This document shows, in pieces, positions 18,608 to 27,381 of a stretch of 64,000 bases of DNA. The translations under genes and the position numbers were made by a program. The notes under the pieces were generated by a model. The model worked only from the letters and a program-made list of their open reading frames with translations, made no database searches and was not told where the DNA came from. The stretch is from NCBI RefSeq assembly GCF_900169505.1, contig NZ_LT827021.1, positions 496,001 through 560,000 on the forward strand, in the 5' to 3' direction. Source of the stretch: Arabiibacter massiliensis (lineage in GTDB: Bacteria; Actinomycetota; Coriobacteriia; Coriobacteriales; Eggerthellaceae). How positions within the stretch are numbered: position 1 is the first letter of the stretch; every line of letters begins with the position of its first letter.

Positions 18608-20119
18608 ATGATCTGTCCCCATTGCCATTCCGAAAACCGCGACGGCGCGAGGTTCTGCAACGAGTGCGGCATGCCGCTTACGGGCAAGATCGCCGAGCTC
18701 GCCACGGCCGCCGACCGGGCCGAGGGCGAGGAATCCGCCCCCGCGCCGGAGCCCGCGCCCGACGAGCAGGCCGTCTCCGAGCCCGAAGCGGCCGCCCCGG
18801 CCGACGAGGAGCCCGCCCGCCCCCGGAAGGGCGCGCGCCCGGGCGCCTCGGGCCCGCTCGATCCCGCGAGCCTGCCCGTCATCGACGTGGCCGGCGTGAA
18901 CGTCGACGAGAACGGCAACGCGTTCGACTTCAGCCCCATCGGCGAGGAGGATGCCGCCGAGAGGCCCGAGGCCGCACGCGCCGCCGACGATCTCGCCCCC
19001 TTCGTTCCCAAGCGCCCCGATGACGAGGGCGTCGCCGCCGACCTCTCGGGCCTCGACGAATGCCTCGTGGACGCGAGCTACGTGCCGCCCGCGGCCTCGT
19101 GGCGCTCCGGCGACACGATGGAGATGCCGCGCATCGACGGTGCCGCCGCCCCGAAGCAGAAGGAGTTCCGCGCGCCCGACGCCAACGAGAAGAAGGGTGG
19201 CAAGGGCAAGGCCGCGCTCATCGCGCTGCTGTGCCTGCTCGCCATCGGCGGCGCGGCGGCCGGCGTCACCTACTACCTGGAGATCTGGGGCGGCAAGATG
19301 CTGCCCGACGTGGTGGGCATGACCCAGACCGACGCCGTCTACGCGCTCGAGGGCAAGGAGTTCGCCGTGCGCGTCGAGCAGGTGAAGTCCGACGACACGG
19401 AGGGCGTCGTGCTGTCCATGGAGCCCGGCGCCGGCGCGCGCCAGGAGCAGGGCACCGAGGTGCTCGTGCGCGTGGCGACGGCCCGCGTCATCCCGGAGGG
19501 CATCGTGGGCCGCCAGCGCGACGAGGCGGTGGGGCTGCTCGAGGACGAGGGCTTCGGGAACGTGTCGTTCAAGATCGAGAAGTCCAACGAGCGCGAGGGC
19601 GTCGTGCTGGCCGTCGACCCCGCGCCCGGCTCGAAGGCCCTCTCCGCCGCGCCGATCACGGTGACCGTGTCCCAGGCCTACGTCGTCCCCGACGTGGCTG
19701 GCAAAACGTGGGACGAGGCGAAGGCCGCGCTCGAGGCCGAGGGCTACGTCGCCCAGGACGCCTACGTCTACGACGACTCCGTCGCGGCCGGCACCGTCCT
19801 CGGCACCGATCCCGCGCCCGGCGAGAAGCTGGCCTCAGGCTCCACGGTGACCGTGAACATCGCGCTCTCGCGCGCGGCCGAGCTCGAGGCCGCCGCGCTC
19901 GCCTACCTGCAGGGCGCGGGCACGATCACGCTCGGCGACACCGCCTACGCCATCGACTCGGTGGATGCGGTGGCCTACCAGGGCAGCGAGACGACGTCGT
20001 TCACCATCACGGGGCGCGCCATGGCCACGCTCGACGGCGAGACGGTGTACGGCTCGGCGAAGCAGAAGAGCGGCTCGATCGTGTGGGACGCCTCCAACAA
20101 CGTCGTGAGCATCTCCTAA
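18608..20119 (+). CDS. Zinc-ribbon, membrane, PASTA-domain protein
   Basis: 503 residues. An N-terminal zinc ribbon (MICPHCHSENRDGARFCNECG), a long acidic Ala/Pro-rich linker to about residue 200, one membrane helix (AALIALLCLLAIGGAAAGVTYYL region), then three extracellular PASTA repeats, starting at MLPDVVGMTQTDAVYALE, VIPEGIVGRQRDEAVGLLE and VVPDVAGKTWDEAKAALEAE, and a final domain. PASTA domains usually bind peptidoglycan fragments or beta-lactams on Ser/Thr kinases or penicillin-binding proteins. No kinase domain is present, so it may be a sensor or scaffold. A TACAAT box lies near 18565. It ends seven bases before recO. Confidence 0.8.
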   Translation: MICPHCHSENRDGARFCNECGMPLTGKIAELATAADRAEGEESAPAPEPAPDEQAVSEPEAAAPADEEPARPRKGARPGASGPLDPASLPVIDVAGVNVDENGNAFDFSPIGEEDAAERPEAARAADDLAPFVPKRPDDEGVAADLSGLDECLVDASYVPPAASWRSGDTMEMPRIDGAAAPKQKEFRAPDANEKKGGKGKAALIALLCLLAIGGAAAGVTYYLEIWGGKMLPDVVGMTQTDAVYALEGKEFAVRVEQVKSDDTEGVVLSMEPGAGARQEQGTEVLVRVATARVIPEGIVGRQRDEAVGLLEDEGFGNVSFKIEKSNEREGVVLAVDPAPGSKALSAAPITVTVSQAYVVPDVAGKTWDEAKAALEAEGYVAQDAYVYDDSVAAGTVLGTDPAPGEKLASGSTVTVNIALSRAAELEAAALAYLQGAGTITLGDTAYAIDSVDAVAYQGSETTSFTITGRAMATLDGETVYGSAKQKSGSIVWDASNNVVSIS

Positions 20120-20126
20120 GGCCGAC

Positions 20127-20897
20127 GTGTCCCAGTCCACCTACCGCGCGCGCGGCATCGTGCTGCGCAAGACGAAGCTCGGCGAGAGCGACCTCGTGGT
20201 GACGCTGCTCGCCGAGGACGGCTCGCAGCTGCGGGCGGTGGCGAAGGGCGCGCGCAAGCCGTCGAGCCCGTTCTCCGCGCGGCTGGAGCTGTACTCGGTC
20301 GCCGACCTGCTGCTGGCGCGCGGGCGCAGCCTCGACATCGTGAAGGAGGCGCGGCTCGTCGAGAGCAACGAGCGTCTGCGCCTCGACATGGAGCATGCCG
20401 CCTGCGCCGCGCCCATGGCGGAGCTGCTCGACCGCGTCACGCAGATGGGGCTCGAGAGCCCGCGCCTGTTCGCGCTCACGTGCGCGGCGCTTCAGAGCCT
20501 CGGGCGCGTCGAGGCGGCCCAGGCGCCCGCCGTGTGCGCGGCGCACCTGCTCAAGGCGCTCGCGTTCGCGGGCTTGCGGCCGAGCCTGGACGTGTGCGCG
20601 GGATGCGGCCGCGACGTGGCTGCGCCCGCCCTGCCGGCTGACGCGCGCGTGTCGTTTCGCGAGGGCGGCGTGCTGTGCGCCGAGTGCGCGGGGCGGATGG
20701 AGGCGCGCGTCGTGCCGCAGGCGACCGTGGACTGGTGCAAGGCGCTCCTCGGATCGACGTTCGATCAGATCGAGGGCATGAGGGCGGGTCCGTCGGAGGC
20801 GTTCGGCGCGCTGCGCTTCTGCCAGGAGTGGGTCCGCGAGCACGTGGGCGCGCAGTTGAAATCGTTGAACTTCCTGTTCACCTGCGGGTTGTTCTGA
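20127..20897 (+). CDS. recO: DNA repair protein RecO
   Basis: 256 residues. N-terminal OB fold (YRARGIVLRKTKLGESDLVVTLL, FSARLELYSVADLLLARGR) and a helical C-terminal domain with a four-Cys zinc site (CAGCGRD and CAEC). RecO helps load RecA on SSB-coated single-stranded DNA and anneals strands. The era-recO neighbourhood is conserved in many bacteria. GTG is the likely start, or an ATG further in. Confidence 0.92.
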   Translation: MSQSTYRARGIVLRKTKLGESDLVVTLLAEDGSQLRAVAKGARKPSSPFSARLELYSVADLLLARGRSLDIVKEARLVESNERLRLDMEHAACAAPMAELLDRVTQMGLESPRLFALTCAALQSLGRVEAAQAPAVCAAHLLKALAFAGLRPSLDVCAGCGRDVAAPALPADARVSFREGGVLCAECAGRMEARVVPQATVDWCKALLGSTFDQIEGMRAGPSEAFGALRFCQEWVREHVGAQLKSLNFLFTCGLF

Positions 20898-20917
20898 GAA
20901 GAGAGGGAATCGCGATC

Positions 20918-21166
20918 GTGTACACGTACAAGACGCGCGGGACGTGCTCCCGCGAGATCCATATCGAGCTCGACGGCGACACGGTGTCGCACGTCGACTT
21001 CGTGGGAGGCTGCGACGGCAACCTCAAGGCCATCTCGAAGGTGGTGGCCGGCATGCCGGTGGAGCGGGTGGCGGAGCTGTTCGAAGGCAACACCTGCGGA
21101 CGCCGCTCCACCTCCTGCGTCGACCAGCTGGTGCGCGGCCTGAGGGAAGCCCAAGCCGCGCAGTAA
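20918..21166 (+). CDS. TSCPD-domain protein (TIGR03905-like)
   Basis: 82 residues. YKTRGTCSREIHIELDGD, VDFVGGCDGNLKAISKVVAGM and a Cys-rich end CGRRSTSCVDQLVRGL match the small proteins named for the TSCPD motif, also found at the end of some vitamin B12-dependent ribonucleotide reductases. The GTG at 20918 has GAGAGGG upstream. Function unknown; conserved Cys may bind metal. Downstream of recO by 20 bases. Confidence 0.8.
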   Translation: MYTYKTRGTCSREIHIELDGDTVSHVDFVGGCDGNLKAISKVVAGMPVERVAELFEGNTCGRRSTSCVDQLVRGLREAQAAQ

Positions 21167-21193
21167 GCTCTGCTTGTCATCCTGCGGGTCGAA

Positions 21194-21220
21194 CGTAGGG
21201 CAAGGGCTCTGCCCTTGCCG
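21194..21220. repeat. REP-type palindrome
   Basis: Single copy of CGTAGGGCAAGGGCTCTG and its partial complement, the same REP as inside mtaB. It lies between two convergent genes. Confidence 0.75.
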
Positions 21221-21235
21221 GCGATCCGGTCCCCT

Positions 21236-22021
21236 TCATGCAGCCGTGTAGGCCCAGAGGGCGCGGCACTGCCCGATGACGACGTCGAAGTCCCAAGCCT
21301 TCGCCGTTCGCTCGGGGCTGTTCGGGTCGCGCACGACGAGGCGGCCGTCCTTGTCCACGCCGGCGAGCACGATGAAGTGCCCGGTCGTGGTGAAGTCGCC
21401 GGGACCGACGCTGCATACCACGGGCGATCCCGCCGCCAGCGCGCGGCGGATGCTCCCCTCGTCGGCCGGCAGCTCCTCGGCGGCAAGGCCGACCTCGGCC
21501 GCGCCTTCGGTCATGAACGCCCAGGCGGTGCCGTCGGGCGTGGCGCAGCCCATCTGCTCGGAGAGCGCCGCGAGGTCGGCCGGACCCCTGTCGTCGCGCC
21601 CGGTGAGCGCCACGTACGCCATGGCCAGGCACGTGGGGCCGCAGCCCGTCTCGCCGAAATCGTCCCCGGCGTAGGACGTCTGCGCCCACGCGGGATCGCG
21701 CTGGTAGAGCTCGGGTACCTCGCCGGCTCGCCATTGGTCGCGCGGCGTGCTCTGCGGGGCGGCCGGGGATCCCGCGCCCGGCTCCTGCGCGCCGGCGACG
21801 AGCCCGCCGAGCGTCGACGCGGCGAACCAGCAGCCGCCGACGAGGACGCAGGCGAGCGCTGCGATGAGGGCGATGCGCCTCGTCGGCAGCCGCCTTTGGG
21901 CGAAGAGGGGCCTTGTGCGCCGTCTGCACGGCGGCGACCAGGCGGCGCGGTCGTAGCGGCCGGAAGGGGAGGGCCGCCTCGACGAGGCGGCCGCGCGTCC
22001 GAACGAGTTCGAGTAGGTCAT
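21236..22021 (-). CDS. Membrane-anchored C39-like cysteine peptidase (paralogue)
   Basis: 261 residues. Arg/Ser-rich N-terminus, one membrane helix (IALIALACVLVGGCWFAAS), a Pro-rich linker, then a C39_2-type domain: LYQRDPAWA, catalytic Cys in ETGCGPTCLAM, VCSVGPGDFTTTGHFIVLAG with the His, and VVRDPNSPE with the Asp. It parallels the protein at 13646-14746 motif by motif. The ATG at 22021 has AAAGGAGC upstream. An 11-bp direct repeat shared with the response-regulator promoter lies about 80 bases upstream. Confidence 0.82.
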   Translation of the reverse strand: MTYSNSFGRAAASSRRPSPSGRYDRAAWSPPCRRRTRPLFAQRRLPTRRIALIAALACVLVGGCWFAASTLGGLVAGAQEPGAGSPAAPQSTPRDQWRAGEVPELYQRDPAWAQTSYAGDDFGETGCGPTCLAMAYVALTGRDDRGPADLAALSEQMGCATPDGTAWAFMTEGAAEVGLAAEELPADEGSIRRALAAGSPVVCSVGPGDFTTTGHFIVLAGVDKDGRLVVRDPNSPERTAKAWDFDVVIGQCRALWAYTAA

Positions 22022-22100
22022 GAGCAGGCTCCTTTCGCGTTTCCCTTTCGATTTTCGCGCCCGCCCGCCCCTGCGTCCCAGAAGAACCGTCAACCGATCC

Positions 22101-22116
22101 CTTAAGTTTTCCTGAA
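22101..22116 (-). promoter_or_regulatory. Candidate response-regulator box upstream of the C39 peptidase
   Basis: CTTAAGTTTTCCTGAAG is a direct repeat of CTTAA and CTGAA with an 11-base period, the usual layout of OmpR-family boxes. The 13 bases CTTAAGTTTTCCT are identical to 22737-22749 in front of the response-regulator gene. Confidence 0.45.
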
Positions 22117-22172
22117 GCGCGACGGCCTCCGATCGTCTCGTGTCGAAGGCTTTGCGCCGCTCGCGGCCTGGC

Positions 22173-22373
22173 GCGCGAAAAACCGGGGTTCGTGGCAGAA
22201 ATCGACGGGAAATGATCATCGCCAAGTGGCCCTATTGCGGCACAGGGATGCATCGCCTCGCTGAACAGGGATGATGAGGACGCGCGGGATCGCCTCGCTC
22301 GCTTCGATCCGCTTTTGGCGCTCCAGATGATCATTTCCCGTCGATTTCTGCCACGAAGGGCCGTTTTTCGCGC
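22173..22373. repeat. 201-bp inverted-repeat element
   Basis: 47-base arms (22173-22219 and 22327-22373) match at 43 positions, with the inner 31 bases perfect. They enclose about 107 bases with no gene. This may be a MITE-like element or a structured transcript. Confidence 0.8.
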
Positions 22374-22449
22374 ACTGGGACGGGTTTCTCAGCACGGATG
22401 TTCTGGCTCCCTCCTTTTACGACGCAATCGATGCGCGTCGGGGGGGGGA

Positions 22450-22645
22450 TGCACGCGAATCGGGCCCTCTCGACACGAAAACCCTCGACGTGAAAGGATC
22501 CTGACGGACTGTGTGGACGCCGGCTTCTCGCGATCTGGGAAAACGTCGAAAGACCACCGCTTTGGGGAGCCGCCTCCCGTCTCGTTCCTCTTCCGAGTCT
22601 TTCACGTCGAGGGTTTTCGTGTCGGACAGCCGCGGTTCGCGTGCA
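22450..22645. repeat. 196-bp element with long terminal inverted repeats, copy A
   Basis: About 48-base arms: the left begins TGCACGCGAATCGGGC (22450) and the right ends with its complement at 22645. The inner part of the arms (ACACGAAAACCCTCGACGTG) is perfect. The centre carries GATCTGGGAAAACG and GGGGAGCCG. A second copy of the same length lies inverted at 54457-54652. Confidence 0.85.
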
Positions 22646-22736
22646 GGAGAACGCGGTCGCCGGGTTATGGGTTAGGCGGAAAGTCAGCACGGACGTTTCA
22701 TGCGAAACGTCGCAGCCGCAGGGGAAGGCGGGTTAT

Positions 22737-22797
22737 CTTAAGTTTTCCTTAATTGCCCGTCGCTCGCGCACTTGCGTTCGCCGCCTGCGGATACAAT
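22737..22797 (+). promoter_or_regulatory. Response-regulator gene promoter with direct-repeat box
   Basis: CTTAAGTTTTCCTTAATT (22737-22754) is a direct repeat of CTTAA with an 11-base period, upstream of a TACAAT -10 box at 22792-22797. The location suits activation by an OmpR-family regulator, which here would be autoregulation. Confidence 0.45.
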
Positions 22798-22832
22798 GGA
22801 TGCAGAAGGGAATGCGGGCGAAGGGAGCGCTG

Positions 22833-23528
22833 GTGGAGGAGCGGAAGCGGGTGGCGGTCTGCGACGACGAGCGGGCCATCGCCGATTTGGTGGGGCAGCT
22901 GCTCGCCGAGACGGGCATCGAGCCCTGCGTGTTCTATGCCGCAGACGACCTCCTGGCCGCGCTCGCGAAGGAGCCGTGCGACCTCGTGGTGCTCGACATC
23001 ATGATGCCGGGCATGGACGGCTTCTCCTGCTGCCGCGAGATCCGGCGCACGAGCGGCGTGCCCATCATCTTCCTCACCGCGAAGGACGAGGAGGTGGACA
23101 AGGTGGTGGGCTTCGAGCTGGGCGCCGACGACTACGTGGTCAAGCCCTTCAAGCCCCGCGAGCTCGTGGCGCGCGTGCGGGCCCGCCTGCGCCGCGCGGC
23201 CGTTCCTGCCGCCCGCGACGCGGCCCGGCCCGTGCTCGAGGCGCGCGGCATCGCGCTCGACGAGTCGGCCTTCACGGCGACGCTGCACGGCGAGCCGCTC
23301 GCGCTCACGCCCAAGGAGTTCGCCATCCTCGCGTGCCTCCTGCGCGCCGAGGGCCGGCCCGTGGCGTCGCGCGAGCTGTTCGAGGAGGTGTGGCGCGAGG
23401 AGGCCAACGCGCAGTCCAACAACACGGTGATGGTGCACATCCGGCATCTGCGCAAGAAGCTGGCCGCCGTCGACTCGTCGCAGGAGTTCGTCGAGACGGT
23501 GTGGGGCGTGGGCTACAAGCTGGGCTGA
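22833..23528 (+). CDS. OmpR/VanR-like response regulator
   Basis: 231 residues. Receiver domain with acidic pocket (VAVCDDERA), phospho-acceptor Asp55 (LVVLDIMMPGMDG), and LTAKDEE; C-terminal winged helix (LTPKEFAILACLLRAEGRPV, NNTVMVHIRHLRKKL, VWGVGYKLG). The GTG at 22833 is preferred for AAGGGAG upstream and standard length; ATG at 22812 or 22800 are alternatives. It starts a pair with the VanS-like kinase 24 bases downstream. Targets may include the C39 peptidase gene, from the shared box. Confidence 0.9.
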   Translation: MEERKRVAVCDDERAIADLVGQLLAETGIEPCVFYAADDLLAALAKEPCDLVVLDIMMPGMDGFSCCREIRRTSGVPIIFLTAKDEEVDKVVGFELGADDYVVKPFKPRELVARVRARLRRAAVPAARDAARPVLEARGIALDESAFTATLHGEPLALTPKEFAILACLLRAEGRPVASRELFEEVWREEANAQSNNTVMVHIRHLRKKLAAVDSSQEFVETVWGVGYKLG

Positions 23529-23552
23529 CGGCCCGGGGAAGGCGGCGATGCA

Positions 23553-24686
23553 ATGCAGCAGCGGTACGCGGTCGAACAGAAGAGGCTCCTCAGAAGGTCG
23601 GTGCTCGGGCGGCTCGTGCTCCAGGCGCTCGCCTTCACGGCGGCGTGCCTCGTCGCGCTCGCGATGGTCGAGGTCGTCAAGCTGCCGCTGTCGAACTTCG
23701 TGTTCTACAACATCCTGGGCGGCTCGGGCTTCTACTACCTGCTGGCGGACGCGTTCTGGTGGCTGCTCGCTGCCGGGTACGCGGCGGGGCTGTTCCTCAT
23801 CGTGCGCGCGGGCGTCAACCGGTCGCTGCGCTACTTCGACCTGCTGATCTCCTCGGTCGAGGACGTGCTCGCCAAGCGGGAGGGCTCGATCCGGCTCCCG
23901 CTGGAGCTGGCGCCCACCGCCGCCGCGCTCAACGAGATAAAGGAGCAGGCCGACCAGAGCGACCGCGCCGCGAAGGCGGCCGAGGAGCGCAAGAACGAGC
24001 TCGTGGCCTACCTGGCCCACGACATCAAGACGCCGCTCACCTCGATCGTCGGCTACCTCACGCTGCTCGACGAGTCTCCCGACCTGCCGGTGGAAGTGCG
24101 AAGCCGCTACACGGGCATCACGCTGGAGAAGGCGTACCGCCTAGAGGAGCTGCTCGACGAGTTCTTCGAGATCACGCGCTACAACCTGCATGCCATCCCC
24201 ATCGAGCGCTCGCGCTTCGACGGCGCGCTGTTCTGCAACCAGGTGATCGAGGAGTTCTTCCCGCTCGCCGAGGCGCGGGGCCTGAGGCTGGTCTATGACG
24301 GGCCGGCCGAGCTCTCCGTGTTCGCCGACGCGGGCAAGGTGGCGCGCGTGCTCAACAACGTGATGAAGAACGCCGTGGCCTATGCCGACCCCGGCACCGA
24401 CGTGGCGGTGCGCACCTCGCTCGCCACGGGGGCCGACCGGTTCGTGTGGTGGGAGCTCACGGTGACCGACCGCGGGCGCGAGCTCACGCCGCAGCATCTC
24501 GAGCGCATCTTCGAGAGGTTCTACCGCGCCGACGAGGCCCGCGGCGCGCAGGCGGGGGGCGCGGGCCTCGGCCTGGCTATCGCGCGCGAGACGGCGCGGG
24601 CCCACGGCGGCGACATCTACGTCGCGAGCGATGCGGGCACGACGTCGTTCACCATCTGGATCCCCCAGGGCCCGAGCGTGGCCTAG
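23553..24686 (+). CDS. VanS-like sensor histidine kinase
   Basis: 377 residues. Two N-terminal membrane helices (about 20-42 and 62-86), a HAMP-like linker, then HisKA with His156 in YLAHDIKTPLTSIVGYL, an N box NVMKNAVAYADP, and G2 GLGLAIARETARAHGG. The G1 region reads VTDRGRELTPQHLERIFERFYR, where the usual second Gly is replaced, as in VanS kinases. Partner of the upstream regulator. The extracytoplasmic sensor loop is short, so the signal may be membrane-borne. No van resistance genes are nearby. Confidence 0.9.
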   Translation: MQQRYAVEQKRLLRRSVLGRLVLQALAFTAACLVALAMVEVVKLPLSNFVFYNILGGSGFYYLLADAFWWLLAAGYAAGLFLIVRAGVNRSLRYFDLLISSVEDVLAKREGSIRLPLELAPTAAALNEIKEQADQSDRAAKAAEERKNELVAYLAHDIKTPLTSIVGYLTLLDESPDLPVEVRSRYTGITLEKAYRLEELLDEFFEITRYNLHAIPIERSRFDGALFCNQVIEEFFPLAEARGLRLVYDGPAELSVFADAGKVARVLNNVMKNAVAYADPGTDVAVRTSLATGADRFVWWELTVTDRGRELTPQHLERIFERFYRADEARGAQAGGAGLGLAIARETARAHGGDIYVASDAGTTSFTIWIPQGPSVA

Positions 24687-24786
24687 GGAAGCGCTGCCGG
24701 TGCTCCGTAGGGCAAGGGCCCTGCCCTTGCCGCTCAACGTCGTAATCCGGCAAGGGCAAAACCCTTGCCCTGCGGAAGGCGTTTCC
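24687..24786. repeat. 100-bp REPIN-type element
   Basis: Two REP units in opposite directions (CCGTAGGGCAAGGGCCCTG near 24704 and its diverged complement ending near 24775) are bounded by GGAAGCGCTG at 24687 and GGCGTTTCC at 24786. It begins directly after the kinase TAG stop. Its ends match the 99-bp element at 4553. Confidence 0.8.
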
Positions 24787-24806
24787 CCTGTCCGGCGGCT
24801 ATGCGC

Positions 24807-24822
24807 TATACTGGTGCCGATG
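24807..24822 (+). promoter_or_regulatory. Promoter of the first GGDEF gene
   Basis: TATACT at 24807-24812 is followed by seven bases and an in-frame ATG at 24820. This could give a leaderless start for the GGDEF gene, although a second start with a Shine-Dalgarno lies at 24877. Confidence 0.45.
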
Positions 24823-24876
24823 TGGTGTGCGCGGGTGCGGCGAGGCTTTGCGGAGCCTGGGCGGAGGAGGGGCGCG

Positions 24877-26034
24877 GTGGACGTTCTCACCCATGTGAAC
24901 GTGGGCTTGTTCCCGGCGGTGCTCGTCGCCGTCATCTTCGGTGATTCGCTGTTCACCGGCGCGCGCGACCTCGAGAGCCGGCTGTTCCGCGCGCTCGCGC
25001 TCGTGCTTTTGGGCACGCTGGCCGCCGAGGCCGCGAGCTGGGTGGTGGGCGCGGCCTTCGCGCCCGACGAGGGGCCCCTGCGCGCGGCGATGGCCGTCTA
25101 CCTGCTCTTCTCCTGCGCCGTGAGCCTTCTGTGGCTGCTCTACGTGCTGGCGAAGATGCGCGGCGCCTCCCGCCCCTCCCAGCTGCGCCGACCCGCCGTC
25201 CTCTGCGGAGCGGCCTTCGCGCTGTGCGTCGCGGCGGTGGCCGCGGGGGTGCTCACGGATACGCTGTTCGATATCGACGGGCAGGAGTACGTGCGCGGGC
25301 CGCATGTCGCGGTGCTCTACGCGGTCATGGCGGCGGCGCTTCTGTGCGCCGTGGCCATGCCTTTGCTGCGCTGCGCCTCCACGGCCTCGCTCGCTCGCCG
25401 CCGCCAGTACGCGAGCCTCGCGCTGATAGGCGCGATCCCCGTCGCGGGGCTTCTGCTCCAGAGCCTCTGGAGCGTCTGGTGGGCGGTCTGGCCGCTTGAC
25501 GCCATCGCGCTTCTGCTTGCCTACGTGGGCATCCAGAACGTGCGCATATCGGTGGACGCGCTCACGGGCCTGCTCAACCGCGCGGGCTTCGACGAGCGTC
25601 TGGCCGCGCGCTGGGCGCGCATGGACGGCCCGTGGTGCGTGATCATGGTCGACCTCGACGAGTTCAAGGCCGTGAACGACCGCTACGGCCATGCCTTCGG
25701 CGACGAGGCCCTGTGCCGCACGGCTGACGCCCTGCGCGACGCGTTCGGGGAGGGCGACGCCTGCGTCGCGCGCTTCGGCGGCGACGAGTTCGCCGTCATG
25801 ACGTCCTGCGAGGGCGAGGAGGGCATGCGCCGCGCCATCGGGCGGCTGCACGAGGCGATGGCGCGCGCTACGGCGGGCCTACGCGTTGGCGCGCTCACGT
25901 GCAGCGCCGGCGGCGCTTTGTGCGACAGGGCCGCGCAGACCGACGCGGAGGACCTGCTGGCCGCCGCCGACAGGGCGATGTATAAGGAGAAGGACCGCCG
26001 CCGCGCGGACGCGAAGGGGGGCGACGCGCGATGA
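24877..26034 (+). CDS. Membrane GGDEF-domain protein (putative diguanylate cyclase)
   Basis: 385 residues from the GTG at 24877 (GGAGGAGG upstream; matches the N-terminus of the next gene). About seven membrane helices fill residues 1-215, then a GGDEF domain: DALTGLLNRAGFDERL, VDLDEFKAVNDRYGHAFGD, and the intact active loop RFGGDEFAV. It should make c-di-GMP. The I-site RxxD is not obvious. The ATG at 24820 is a leaderless alternative. It overlaps the next GGDEF gene by ATGA. Confidence 0.85.
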   Translation: MDVLTHVNVGLFPAVLVAVIFGDSLFTGARDLESRLFRALALVLLGTLAAEAASWVVGAAFAPDEGPLRAAMAVYLLFSCAVSLLWLLYVLAKMRGASRPSQLRRPAVLCGAAFALCVAAVAAGVLTDTLFDIDGQEYVRGPHVAVLYAVMAAALLCAVAMPLLRCASTASLARRRQYASLALIGAIPVAGLLLQSLWSVWWAVWPLDAIALLLAYVGIQNVRISVDALTGLLNRAGFDERLAARWARMDGPWCVIMVDLDEFKAVNDRYGHAFGDEALCRTADALRDAFGEGDACVARFGGDEFAVMTSCEGEEGMRRAIGRLHEAMARATAGLRVGALTCSAGGALCDRAAQTDAEDLLAAADRAMYKEKDRRRADAKGGDAR

Positions 26035-27155
26035 ACGGGTTCGCCTACGCCCAGGCCGACTTCGTCCCGGCCCTCGCGCTTGCGGTGGTGCTCGCCAACT
26101 CGCGCGGGCGCCTGCCGTTCTCCCGGACGAACCGCCTGTTCCAGCTCATGGTTGCGCTCACCATCGGCGAGCTCGTCCTCGACATCGCCTGCTCGTTCGC
26201 GGCCGGCGGGGGGCCGGGCGCGCCGCTCGCCCTTGCCTGGACGCTCAACGTGGCGTTCTACTCCCTGGGCGGCGTGCTGTCGTTCCTCTGGTTCACGTTC
26301 GTGCGCGCCGCCGTGCGCAACGACGGCACCCTGGCGGCGAAGGACGCCGTCGACATCGCGTCGCTTGCCATATTCGCCAGCTACGAGGCGCTCATCGTGT
26401 CGAGCCCCTGGACCCACGCCCTGTTCTCGGTGGATGCCCAGGGCGGCTACCAGCGCGGTCCGCTGTTCGCGTTCATCTTCGCCGTGAGCATCGGCTACGC
26501 GGTGGCCTCCGCCGCCTGCGCGCTGCGCGGCCGGCGCGCCTCGTTCGACCCGGTCGTCCGCCGCAGGTGCGCCTACTTCGCCGCGGCGTTCGTGCCCACC
26601 GTGGGCGCCGGCGCCGCGCAGACGCTCTTCTCGGGACTGAGCCTGCTCGTGCCCGGTCTGGCGGTGTCGGTGCTGCTGGTGTACCTCGATCTGCAGCGCG
26701 GGCTCATGGTATGCGACGGCCTGACGGGACTCTACAACCGCGGACGGCTCGACAGGTTCCTCGCCGAGCGCTGCGCGCGGGGCGGGAGCTGGTGCCTCGC
26801 TATGTTCGATGTGGACGGCTTCAAGGAGGTGAACGACTCCTTCGGGCACGCGGAGGGCGACCGGGCGCTGCGCCATGTGGCCGACGTGCTCAAGCATGCC
26901 TTCGGGCGCGAGGACGCCTTCATCGCGCGCTTCGGCGGCGACGAGTTCGCCGTGGTGCTGGACGACGCGCGCGACGAGGCGGTCGAGCGGCTCGTGCGCG
27001 CCTTCGACGAGGAGCTTGCCGCGAGCACCGAGGGAAGGCTTGAGGCGAGCGTCGGCTGGGCGTTCTTCGATGCGGCCCGCCGTGCGACTCCCGGCGAGCT
27101 CATCGCCGCCGCCGACGCCGCCATGTACGCTCGCAAGCGCGCCAGAGGGGCGTGA
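26031..27155 (+). CDS. Membrane GGDEF-domain protein (second copy)
   Basis: 374 residues. The same architecture as its neighbour: about seven N-terminal helices, then [36 protein letters not shown] and [13 protein letters not shown]. The two are tandem paralogues with diverged sensor parts, translationally coupled. No EAL or HD-GYP phosphodiesterase is in the window. Its stop codon lies inside a perfect 30-base palindrome. Confidence 0.87.
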   Translation: MNGFAYAQADFVPALALAVVLANSRGRLPFSRTNRLFQLMVALTIGELVLDIACSFAAGGGPGAPLALAWTLNVAFYSLGGVLSFLWFTFVRAAVRNDGTLAAKDAVDIASLAIFASYEALIVSSPWTHALFSVDAQGGYQRGPLFAFIFAVSIGYAVASAACALRGRRASFDPVVRRRCAYFAAAFVPTVGAGAAQTLFSGLSLLVPGLAVSVLLVYLDLQRGLMVCDGLTGLYNRGRLDRFLAERCARGGSWCLAMFDVDGFKEVNDSFGHAEGDRALRHVADVLKHAFGREDAFIARFGGDEFAVVLDDARDEAVERLVRAFDEELAASTEGRLEASVGWAFFDAARRATPGELIAAADAAMYARKRARGA

Positions 27156-27179
27156 CAAAGGGACGTCCCTTTGTCACGC
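27150..27179. terminator. Perfect 30-base palindrome over the GGDEF stop codon
   Basis: GCGTGACAAAGGGAC (27150-27164) is followed directly by its exact complement to 27179. The TGA stop at 27153-27155 lies within it. A related, degenerate palindrome follows the RodZ-like gene near 38130-38152. Could act as a terminator or be a dispersed repeat. Confidence 0.65.
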
Positions 27180-27381
27180 ACTCGCCGGCTTGTGGGCAAC
27201 CTGTGGCGCGCATCCGCGCGCGCTTGCCGCGGCCTGGGGCTTCGCCTACAATAGGCGAGCTGCGAAAACGCAGGCACTTCCCGCTTGGTCCGCATGCACA
27301 CCACCGCATGCTCACCCAGAGGGGAGCGCATATCGAAGAAGCGGCGCCGGGAAGGCGACCGCGCATGAAAGGTGGAACAGC

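Noticed and set aside
22693..22710. ACGTTTC-ATGC-GAAACGT palindrome as a second parS site
   Set aside because: It differs from the parS consensus in the central bases and both ends, so it is at best a distant relative.
22641..22832. Longer N-terminus of the response regulator
   Set aside because: It would begin inside the repeat element and add 64 residues not found in this family.
22833..24686. Vancomycin-resistance operon
   Set aside because: The regulator and kinase look VanR/VanS-like, but no vanH, ligase or vanX gene is nearby.
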